This document shows positions 6,717-12,086 of a stretch of 12,086 nt of DNA, piece after piece (the stretch's first letter is position 1; each line of letters starts with the position of its first letter). The position numbers were made by a program, and so were the translations under genes. Source of the stretch: Chloroflexota bacterium (GTDB lineage Bacteria > Chloroflexota > Limnocylindria > Limnocylindrales > CSP1-4); contig JAJYDP010000084.1 of the NCBI GenBank assembly GCA_021777365.1, positions 1-12,086 of the forward strand, in the 5' to 3' direction. Below the pieces are notes generated by a model. It had not been told where the DNA came from and ran no database searches. It worked only from the letters and a program-made list of their open reading frames with translations.

Positions 6717-8063
6717 CATGACGAGCCGGTTGCGTCCGTTCCCCTTGGCCGCGTAGAGGGCGCCGTCGGCCAAGGCGACGAGGGCATCGGGTGAGTCGGC
6801 CGCATCCCGGTAGGTCCCGCCGCCCAGGCTGACCGTCACGCCGACCCGCAGCTCGCCGTCGTCGACGCACGTCTCACTGACGGCGCGCCGGATCCGCTCC
6901 CCGACCTGGGCGACATCGTCCGTGCCGGCACCCGGGAGCAGGACCAGGAACTCCTCGCCGCCGTAGCGGATGAGGACGTCCCCTTCCCGCACGACGCGCC
7001 GGCAGGCGCCAGCGACAGCCCGCAGCACCCGATCTCCGACGAGGTGTCCGTAGGTATCGTTGACCGCCTTGAAGTGGTCGAGATCGAGCATCAGGATCCC
7101 GAGCGGGTTCTCGGCTCGCACCGCACGGGAGAACTCCTCGCGCAGTCGGGCGAGCCCGAACCGCCGGTTGTAGGCCTCCGTCAGCGGATCCACCGCCGCA
7201 AGGCGCTCGAGCCGATCGTGCGCGAGCGCGTTGTTGACTGCGAGGCCGAGGTCGGCCCGCAACTGCTCGAGCAGCCCGAGATCATCGCGCTCGAACCGTC
7301 CCGGCGTGGCGAGGATGATCGCCCCCAGGGGTACGCTCTTGAACGTGACCGGCGCAATCACGATCTCGCGGGCTGCCTGGCCGACGAGGAGCGAGTCGAC
7401 GATCACCCCCGGTGCCTCCACCCGCAGCTGCTCGGTGCGCCCCAGGCGCAGGACCCGCCGGACGTGGTCGCTCCCGGCGAACCCGTCGGCACCGCGCAGG
7501 CCGTAGCTCGCCAGGGGCTCGATCCTGTCTTCGCGCACGACGAAGATCGCCCCGGCCTCGGCTCGCGTGATGCGGAGCAGCCCCTCGAGGGCCGCGTCGC
7601 CGAGGCCCTCGAGTTCGAACTCGGTCGAGAGCACCGCGCTGAACTCACGCATCGCGCTCTCGACCGCGTGACTCCTCGCCAGCGCTCCGATCAAACGGTT
7701 GAAGGCACCCGCGCTGGCGCCGACCTCGTCATCGGAGTCGACCGGAAGGGCGCATCGCTCGGGCTCGCAGGCGCTCCAGTCGTGGCTGAACACCGCCTCG
7801 GCCAGCTGCTCTGCGACGGTACCCATCCGCTCGGCAAGGACCCGAAGTCGGCGGCCGACGACGAGGTGGGAGAGCTCGAAGTTGGCGATCCCGACAACGA
7901 GCCCGGCGACCATGGTTGAGGCATAGAAGAGCGGCGTCATGACTCGCGCATTGGGCAGTCCCAGGAGCAGGCAGAACGGCGGGAAGACCAGGCCGACGAG
8001 CAGCCCGAACCCCATCATCCAGATCGAGAGGTCGGTGAACACGCGACTGGTCAGGCGCGGCAT
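6711..8063 (-). CDS. Membrane-bound HAMP-GAF-GGDEF diguanylate cyclase
   Basis: 450 residues from the ATG at 8063, preceded by GGAG with eight bases between; the longer open frame to 8501 runs through the tRNA gene antisense and is not coding. Two membrane helices (~12-35 and ~44-62) are followed by a HAMP-like linker (RRLRVLAERM... and DDEVGASAGAFNRL), with an inserted C99-x4-C104. A GAF domain spans ~147-285. The GGDEF domain begins at DPLTEAYNRR (292-301), with metal-binding D327 in LDLDHFKAVND and the active site GGEEF at 368-372. R359-E-G-D362 lies exactly five residues before it, the canonical RxxD inhibitory site. The enzyme should make c-di-GMP from two GTP and be product-inhibited. 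The convergent gene at 3006 encodes the opposing phosphodiesterase. The signal bound by GAF is unknown. Confidence 0.93.
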   Translation of the reverse strand: MPRLTSRVFTDLSIWMMGFGLLVGLVFPPFCLLLGLPNARVMTPLFYASTMVAGLVVGIANFELSHLVVGRRLRVLAERMGTVAEQLAEAVFSHDWSACEPERCALPVDSDDEVGASAGAFNRLIGALARSHAVESAMREFSAVLSTEFELEGLGDAALEGLLRITRAEAGAIFVVREDRIEPLASYGLRGADGFAGSDHVRRVLRLGRTEQLRVEAPGVIVDSLLVGQAAREIVIAPVTFKSVPLGAIILATPGRFERDDLGLLEQLRADLGLAVNNALAHDRLERLAAVDPLTEAYNRRFGLARLREEFSRAVRAENPLGILMLDLDHFKAVNDTYGHLVGDRVLRAVAGACRRVVREGDVLIRYGGEEFLVLLPGAGTDDVAQVGERIRRAVSETCVDDGELRVGVTVSLGGGTYRDAADSPDALVALADGALYAAKGNGRNRLVMA

Positions 8064-8270
8064 GGAAGGCACTCCATAGGCGGACAGGCGGGACGTCACC
8101 GTCTCGCAGCATCGAAGTGGCTGCCCAGGACGGCCATGGCCAGAAAGTCCGGTGCGGTCCGGTCCGATGCGCTCCGGGTGCCCCATCAACACTTGCACGG
8201 CGATGCGTGAACCCGGTCGGCCCGACGCCCCCTGACCGGCCCATCGCCGCGGCGGTCTCCATTGCAGAGC

Positions 8271-8300
8271 TTCGTCGACGAGGTTCAATTCGACGAACCT
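8271..8300. repeat. Overlapping, mutually exclusive inverted repeats
   Basis: TTCGTCGA (8271-8278) and TCGACGAA (8290-8297) form a perfect 8-bp stem with an 11-base loop. AGGTTC (8281-8286) and GAACCT (8295-8300) form a 6-bp stem with an 8-base loop. They share bases 8295-8297, so only one can form at a time. The place is 208 bases upstream of the cyclase start and 66 bases downstream of the tRNA. Confidence 0.45.
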
Positions 8301-8316
8301 GCTGCACGCCGCGCAG

Positions 8317-8332
8317 GCCGTTGTCCAACGGC
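8317..8332 (-). terminator. Hairpin downstream of tRNA-His
   Basis: GCCGTT and AACGGC form a perfect 6-bp stem with a 4-base loop, 34 bases beyond the encoded CCA in the direction of tRNA transcription. No T-run follows, so its role as tRNA terminator is tentative. Confidence 0.35.
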
Positions 8333-8365
8333 ACACACAGTTCCGTGCCACGAGGGTGGAGGGAA

Positions 8366-8442
8366 TGGGGTGGCCTAGGGGACTTGAACCCCTAACCATC
8401 GGATCCACAATCCGATGCTCTGCCAGTTGAGCTAAGGCCACC
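8366..8442 (-). tRNA. tRNA-His (anticodon GTG)
   Basis: The minus strand folds into a full cloverleaf: acceptor GTGGCCT with AGGCCAC, D-arm GCTC/GAGC, anticodon stem TCGGA/TCCGA around TTGTGGA (anticodon GTG, plus-strand bases 8406-8408), and T-arm AGGGG-TTCAAGT-CCCCT. Histidine identity is backed by an encoded extra G at position -1 (base 8442) facing C73 (base 8369). CCA is encoded (8366-8368). A possible -10 box, TAGACT, lies at 8522-8517 on this strand, without a clear -35. Confidence 0.97.
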
Positions 8443-8619
8443 GCGGAGGCGCCGGCGTCCATGCGACGGCACCACGTGACGCCACACCTCGGTTGGGACA
8501 CAGGTGGGCGCGCCGAAGTCTACCCCAAACGGCCGCGACGGCGCGTCCGGTGCCGCGCCGGGCACCCTGCGGTCGCGGTCCCGGCGCGAGCCGGTCCCGG
8601 CACGACCCGGTCCGGGCCA

Positions 8620-8632
8620 GGTGAACCTCACC
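8620..8632. repeat. Short inverted repeat, possible operator
   Basis: GGTGA and TCACC flank ACC, 63 bases before the predicted -35 box of the CAP gene. No regulator can be named. Confidence 0.3.
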
Positions 8633-8694
8633 GGCCGTCGTGACGAGACGCAACTGGTACTCACGGCTGGCACCGCACCGGGACGTCCGGGCGG

Positions 8695-8723
8695 TTGGGA
8701 ACACCGGGACCAGGGCCTAGCCT
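8695..8723 (+). promoter_or_regulatory. Sigma-70-type promoter for the CAP protein gene
   Basis: TTGGGA (8695-8700), a 17-base spacer and TAGCCT (8718-8723). Predicted start near 8730 gives a leader of about 40 bases that carries GGAGG at 8754-8758. This is the best-formed promoter in the window. Confidence 0.6.
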
Positions 8724-8768
8724 GCGGCCATCGCGTCCCCAGCGGACTCGCACGGAGGCCGTTCCACC

Positions 8769-9686
8769 TTGATCTCGCCGCGCCGCCGCTTCTCCCGGTT
8801 CGCCCTGACGGGCCTGGTCGCCCTCGTGATCGTCGGGTGGACGTTCGCGATCCCGGCGGCCTCGGTCGTGCGGGCGTGGGACGGGGGCACGTTCAGCGCC
8901 TCCGACGAGAGCCTGCTCTTCTCGCTGACGAACCAGGCGCGCGCGGCCGCGGGCCTGGCGCCGCTCCGCTGGGACAGCCAGCTCGGAACGCTGGCGCGCT
9001 GGCGGGCGCAGGACCTGTCGGTCCGCGATTACTTCTCGCACGACATCCCGCCCGGTCCCGGCTTCGCGTCCACCTACGAGCGCGTCTTCTACTACATGGA
9101 CCAGCGCGGGATCCAGTACGTCCTGGCGGGCGAGAACATCGGCTGGGACAACGCGTCGGACGACCAGGCGACGCCCATGATCCAGCAGATGTTCATGAAT
9201 TCGCCCGAGCACCGCTCGAACATCCTTGGGGCGTTGTGGGATTCGATGGGTGTCGGTGCCTACAAGGGGACCAACGGGGTCATCGAGTACTGCGTGCTGT
9301 TCAAGGAGACGAAGCCCGCCGCCACGCCGACGCCCACGCCCAGGCCGGCCCCGACGCCGACACCGCGTCCGGTCCAGACTCCGCGCCCCGCCCCGGCCGC
9401 GACCCGGGCACCGACCCCGGCGCCCACCGGGATACCGGCACCGACCGAGACGCCGACGCCGAGCCCGAGCCCGAGCCCCATCGCCTCGCCCTCGCCCGCT
9501 GACCTGGCGCCGGCCGACACGACCGCCCCGGCCGGTTCCGCGACCGAGCCCCCGGCCCAACCGTCGAGCGCGCCGGCCGCGGCGCCGGTGGGCGCGACCA
9601 GCCAGCGCGTCGTGGATGATGCGCCGCCGCCGAGCCTGCTCGAGTCGCTGATCGGCGGGCTGCTGGGGGCGACCCCCGGCCGCTAG
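8769..9686 (+). CDS. Secreted CAP/SCP-domain (YkwD-like) protein with Pro/Thr-rich tail
   Basis: 305 residues from a TTG start, chosen because GGAGG lies ten bases before it and the protein then opens with a signal peptide (MISPRRRFSRFALTGLVALV...), cleaved near A31 or A36. The CAP domain spans about 45-178: LTNQARAAAGLAPLRWDSQL, then H91 in YFSHD, E122 in GENIGW, and H148 in NSPEHRSNILG followed by DSMGVGAY. These are the conserved cavity His/Glu residues of the family. From about 183 a Pro/Thr/Ala-rich stalk (TPTPTPRPAPTPTPRP) runs to about 285, ending in a short apolar segment (SLLESLIGGLLG). Bacterial CAP proteins are exported, and their biochemical role is mostly unknown. The stalk suggests display across or beyond the cell envelope; there is no LPxTG signal. 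It has its own promoter. Confidence 0.9.
   Translation: MISPRRRFSRFALTGLVALVIVGWTFAIPAASVVRAWDGGTFSASDESLLFSLTNQARAAAGLAPLRWDSQLGTLARWRAQDLSVRDYFSHDIPPGPGFASTYERVFYYMDQRGIQYVLAGENIGWDNASDDQATPMIQQMFMNSPEHRSNILGALWDSMGVGAYKGTNGVIEYCVLFKETKPAATPTPTPRPAPTPTPRPVQTPRPAPAATRAPTPAPTGIPAPTETPTPSPSPSPIASPSPADLAPADTTAPAGSATEPPAQPSSAPAAAPVGATSQRVVDDAPPPSLLESLIGGLLGATPGR
9318..9500 (+). repeat. Low-complexity Pro/Thr-coding repeat in the CAP gene
   Basis: The CGC/CCG-rich stretch consists of imperfect ACGCCG and CCGACG units coding TP, PA and SP pairs. It is likely prone to length change between strains. Confidence 0.6.
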
Positions 9687-9695
9687 CCCCGTACG

Positions 9696-9707
9696 CCCCC
9701 TCGGGGG
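9696..9707 (+). terminator. Short GC hairpin after the CAP gene
   Basis: CCCC and GGGG close a CTCG loop, ten bases after the stop codon. The stem is short and has no T-run. It abuts the -35-like box of the next gene. Confidence 0.3.
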
Positions 9708-9736
9708 TGACCGCGTCGCGCGCTCCCCGGTACACT
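9707..9736 (+). promoter_or_regulatory. Promoter of the ABC operon, probably leaderless
   Basis: GTGACC (9707-9712), an 18-base spacer and TACACT (9731-9736). Six bases (GCCCGG) separate the box from the ATG at 9743, so transcription should start at the initiation codon. Confidence 0.5.
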
Positions 9737-9742
9737 GCCCGG

Positions 9743-10495
9743 ATGCCGCCGATTCTCGAGGCACGTGACCTCACCAGGACCTATCGTGCCGGCGAGGCGG
9801 AGGTCCATGCGCTCCGGGGCGTCTCGCTGGCCGTCCAGCCGGGCGAGTTCGTCGCGCTGATGGGTCCCTCCGGCAGCGGCAAGACCACGCTGCTCCAGCT
9901 GCTGGGCGGGCTGGACCGGCCCACGTCCGGCGAGGTCGTTCTCGACGGCGTGACCATCTCTACCCTCGACGACGACCGGGCCACGCGGCTGCGCCGCGAG
10001 AAGACCGGGTTCGTGTTCCAGGCGTTCAACCTGGTCCCGCTGCTCTCGGCCCGGGAGAACGTCGCCCTGCCGTTCCTGCTGGCCGGTCGCGATCCGCGCG
10101 CCGGCGATGCGGGGACGCGGGTCGACGAGGCGCTCGGGCTGGTCGACCTGGGGTCCAAGGCCGACCGCCGGCCCGACGAGCTCGCGTTCGGCGAGCAGCA
10201 GCGGGTCGCGATCGCGCGGGCCATCGCCGGCCGGCCCGCGATCCTCTTCGCCGACGAGCCGACCGGCAACCTGGACTACGCCACCGGCAACGAGATCCTC
10301 CAGTACCTCTACCGCTCGTGCGCCGAGCGTGGTCAGACAGTGGTGCTGGTCACGCACGACGCGCAGGCGGGCGCCTATGCCGACCGGGTGCTGTTCCTGC
10401 GGGACGGGCACATCCTCGATGAGATCGGGCTGGGGCGCCGCGCGGAACACCCGGCGCGGCCCCTGATCGAGCGGCTCGCACTGCTGGGGCAGTAG
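9743..10495 (+). CDS. ABC transporter ATP-binding protein, MacB/LolD type, with LAFGEQQ signature
   Basis: 250 residues from ATG 9743, which directly follows a -10 box and starts the usual ILEARDLTRTY strand. Walker A is GPSGSGKTT (41-49), Q-loop Q93 in FVFQAFNLVP, Walker B ILFADEP (D171, E172), D-loop GNLD (175-178) and the switch His H205 in VTHD. ENVALPFLLAG and GLDRPTSGEV are typical of the MacB/LolD/FtsE group. The signature, normally LSGGEQQ or LSGGQQQ, reads LAFGEQQ (147-153): Ser becomes Ala and the first Gly becomes Phe. Everything else looks catalytically sound. It should power the FtsX-type permease encoded six bases downstream; such pairs work in export, envelope stress or peptide resistance, and the substrate is unknown. 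Confidence 0.93.
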   Translation: MPPILEARDLTRTYRAGEAEVHALRGVSLAVQPGEFVALMGPSGSGKTTLLQLLGGLDRPTSGEVVLDGVTISTLDDDRATRLRREKTGFVFQAFNLVPLLSARENVALPFLLAGRDPRAGDAGTRVDEALGLVDLGSKADRRPDELAFGEQQRVAIARAIAGRPAILFADEPTGNLDYATGNEILQYLYRSCAERGQTVVLVTHDAQAGAYADRVLFLRDGHILDEIGLGRRAEHPARPLIERLALLGQ

Positions 10496-10501
10496 CCGCC
10501 G

Positions 10502-12086
10502 ATGCGCGATCCGCGAGGGCTGGGCTGGCGGGCACTCCGTCGCCGGCCGCTGCGCACGGCCCTCACGGTGGCCGGCATCGCCATTGGCGTCGCGCTCGTC
10601 TTCGCCGCGCTCTCGGTGGACGCCGCGGCGTCCAGCGGTGCCGCCGGCTACGCGCGGGAGATCTCCGGCCGTGCCGACCTGGTCGTGCGGGCATTCGGGG
10701 AGGGGACCCTGTCGTCCGCGAGCCTGGCCGCGGTCTCCGGCACACCGGGTGTGCTCGAGACGTCGCCGCAGGTCCGGCGCCCCACGTTCGCGTCCGGCCA
10801 GGGCGGGCCACTCGGCACGGTGACGCTGGTGGGCGTGGATCCAGCCGCCGACCGTGCGCTCCACGACGAGGCGCTGACCACCGGCACCCCGCTCTCGGTG
10901 GGTGATCCGGCAGGCGCTCTCGTCCCCGCGTCCTGGGCGCAGGACCACGGCCTGTCGGTGGGCTCGCGGATGACACTCGTCGGCGGTGGCGGCGAGCACA
11001 CCTTCACGGTGCGCGGCCTGCTCGCCGGTTCGGGCCCGGCGCTTGCCGATGACGGCCGTCTCGTGTTCACGACGATCGACGCGGCGCGGTCCCTCTTCGC
11101 GGTCGACGCAGGGGCGGCCGACCTGGTCGAGGTGCGCGTGGATCCCGCGGTCGGGGTCGCCGAGGTCGAGACGCGGCTGGAGAACCGCCTGACCGCGCAA
11201 CCGTACCTGCTGTCGACGGCGGCGGACGAGGCGGCCGCGCTCGGTGGAGCCACCCAGGACGTCGGGTCCGGGCTGCTGCTCGTGGCGGCGATCGTGCTCT
11301 TCGTCGGCGCCCTGCTCGTGGCCGACGCGCTCGCGATGTCCGTTGCCGAGCGCACCCGCGAGGTGGGGCTGCTCCGGTCGGCGGGCGCGACGCGCGGCCA
11401 GGTGCACTGGATGGTGCTGGAGGAGGCGCTGTGGCTGGGGGCCGGCGGCACCGTGCTGGGGGTGGTGCTGGGGGCCGCGGCCGCCGCGGTGCTCGCCTCG
11501 ATGGTCCGGTCGCTCACAGGTGCCCCGATCGGGGGCGCCGGCCTCGATCCGACCGCGCTGGGGATCGCGGTCCTGCTCGGGCTGCTGGTCACCCTCGGCG
11601 CCGCCCTCGAGCCAGCCTGGCGCGCCGGCCGGGTGCCTCCGGTCGAGGCGCTGCGCCGGGGGCCCGCGCTGTCCGCACCAGCCCCGCGACTGCGGCGGCT
11701 GGCGGTCGCCGGCACCGGGGCCGCGCTGGTGGGGCTGGCCGTACTGGTCGCGGGTGGCTGGGCGGGCGCCGGCGCCCCGGCCGCCGCCGGCTCGAGCCCC
11801 GGGCCGCTCGGAGCCCAGGAGCTGGTGGCCATCGGGGGAGCGCTGGGCATCCTCGTGTTGCTGCTCGTCGCCGGCCTCGTCGCCCCGGTCGTGCTGCGCA
11901 TCGCGGGCGCACTGGTGGCGCTGGTGGCCCTGCCGTTCCGGCGGTCGGTACGCGCCGAGTTGCGCCTCGCCCGCGGGGCGGTCTCCCACGATCCCGGGCG
12001 CATCGCGGTGACGTTCGCCGCGCTCACGGTGGGGCTCGCGCTCGTGGTCGCGCTGGCAGGCGTCGCGGAGGGGACCCGGCGGGCCG
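10502..12086 (+). CDS. FtsX-family (MacB-like) ABC transporter permease, cut by right edge
   Basis: Read from ATG 10502 to the last base without a stop (528 codons), so the C-terminus is missing. It starts six bases after the ATPase stop, so the two are surely co-transcribed and probably translationally coupled. Residues ~18-40 (RTALTVAGIAIGVALVFAAL) are the first membrane helix. A large extracytoplasmic domain (~41-260) with VGVDPAADRAL and SVGDPAGALVP resembles the MacB periplasmic core. An FtsX domain follows (GSGLLLVAAIVLFVGALLVADAL... with AERTREVGLLRSAGATRGQ, then two more helices). Near the edge RAELRLARGAV...RIAVTFAALTVGLALVVAL starts a second copy of the first-helix module. This predicts the two-module architecture of about 800-850 residues common in Gram-positive and Chloroflexota exporters. 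Substrate unknown. Confidence 0.92.
   Translation, partial: MRDPRGLGWRALRRRPLRTALTVAGIAIGVALVFAALSVDAAASSGAAGYAREISGRADLVVRAFGEGTLSSASLAAVSGTPGVLETSPQVRRPTFASGQGGPLGTVTLVGVDPAADRALHDEALTTGTPLSVGDPAGALVPASWAQDHGLSVGSRMTLVGGGGEHTFTVRGLLAGSGPALADDGRLVFTTIDAARSLFAVDAGAADLVEVRVDPAVGVAEVETRLENRLTAQPYLLSTAADEAAALGGATQDVGSGLLLVAAIVLFVGALLVADALAMSVAERTREVGLLRSAGATRGQVHWMVLEEALWLGAGGTVLGVVLGAAAAAVLASMVRSLTGAPIGGAGLDPTALGIAVLLGLLVTLGAALEPAWRAGRVPPVEALRRGPALSAPAPRLRRLAVAGTGAALVGLAVLVAGGWAGAGAPAAAGSSPGPLGAQELVAIGGALGILVLLLVAGLVAPVVLRIAGALVALVALPFRRSVRAELRLARGAVSHDPGRIAVTFAALTVGLALVVALAGVAEGTRRA

Larger units (their letters stand above)
8064..8365. other. 302-bp non-coding stretch between the cyclase gene and tRNA-His
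   Basis: No coding frame is convincing on either strand. It carries a short palindrome (GGCCATGGCC), a run of imperfect GTCCG-like pentamers near 8147-8176, and the inverted repeats listed separately at 8271-8300 and 8317-8332. On the minus strand TATGGA lies close to the cyclase start, but it has no good -35 partner. I compared the stretch by eye with the c-di-GMP-I riboswitch consensus and saw no match. Confidence 0.5.
8443..8768. other. 326-bp intergenic stretch between tRNA-His and the CAP protein gene
   Basis: No credible gene is seen on either strand; the open frames are high-GC noise. The middle (about 8535-8620) is rich in GGTCCCGGC-like direct repeats. GGTGA-ACC-TCACC (8620-8632) is a 13-base inverted repeat that could be an operator. 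The right end holds the CAP gene promoter (8695-8723). Confidence 0.5.

Noticed and set aside
8064..8365. c-di-GMP riboswitch upstream of the cyclase gene
   Set aside because: The gene's function made it worth looking for, but none of the conserved GEMM sequence elements could be found by eye on the minus strand.
8064..8501. N-terminal extension of the GGDEF protein to 8501
   Set aside because: It would translate tRNA-His antisense and non-coding sequence. The ATG at 8063 has a ribosome site and starts just before the first membrane helix.
9683..11989. A 768-codon open frame on the minus strand across the ABC genes
   Set aside because: It is the Gln/Arg/Gly-rich shadow of two well-recognised ABC genes and has no domain of its own.
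1..12086. CRISPR array, transposase, integrase, phage or toxin-antitoxin genes
   Set aside because: No regularly spaced repeats, terminal inverted repeats or recognisable proteins of these types were found on either strand.

Overview
The window is about 12 kb of very GC-rich bacterial DNA with strongly GC-biased third codon positions. Several genes appear to have short or no 5' leaders, with a TANNNT-type -10 box 6 to 11 bases before the start codon. The Pro/Thr-rich CAP protein, the multi-PAS EAL protein with a polytopic sensor and the FtsX-type ABC pair suit a free-living Chloroflexota (Limnocylindria-like) or, less likely, Actinomycetota genome. This placement is inferred from style only.

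Left part (1-3005): a lipoprotein of the TAP-like alpha/beta hydrolase type is cut by the left edge on the minus strand. It is divergent from a Gfo/Idh/MocA-type oxidoreductase. Then come a small protein with a LIM-like zinc site and one membrane helix, a strong 10-bp-stem hairpin, a glyoxalase-like VOC protein, and a remnant of a TetR DNA-binding domain with no intact gene around it.

Middle (3006-8442): a convergent cyclic-di-GMP pair. The plus-strand gene encodes a 10-TM, 4xPAS, GAF, EAL phosphodiesterase with all checked catalytic residues present. The minus-strand gene encodes a 2-TM, HAMP, GAF, GGDEF diguanylate cyclase with a GGEEF active site and an RxxD inhibitory site. They are separated by 57 bases that include a hairpin. 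Upstream of the cyclase lies a 302-bp stretch with alternative inverted repeats, then tRNA-His(GTG) with encoded G-1, C73 and CCA.

Right part (8443-12086): a secreted CAP/SCP (YkwD-like) protein with a Pro/Thr stalk and a good promoter, then an ABC exporter operon. The ATPase (own, apparently leaderless promoter) is followed 6 bases later by an FtsX/MacB-like permease cut by the right edge. The ATPase has an unusual signature motif, LAFGEQQ.

The two edge-truncated genes and the tRNA were read directly from the sequence. No mobile element, CRISPR array, phage or defence system was seen. The most unusual items are the ABC signature change, the TetR remnant, the ETP-for-EKP change in the oxidoreductase, the LIM-like membrane microprotein and the recurring short-leader promoter pattern.
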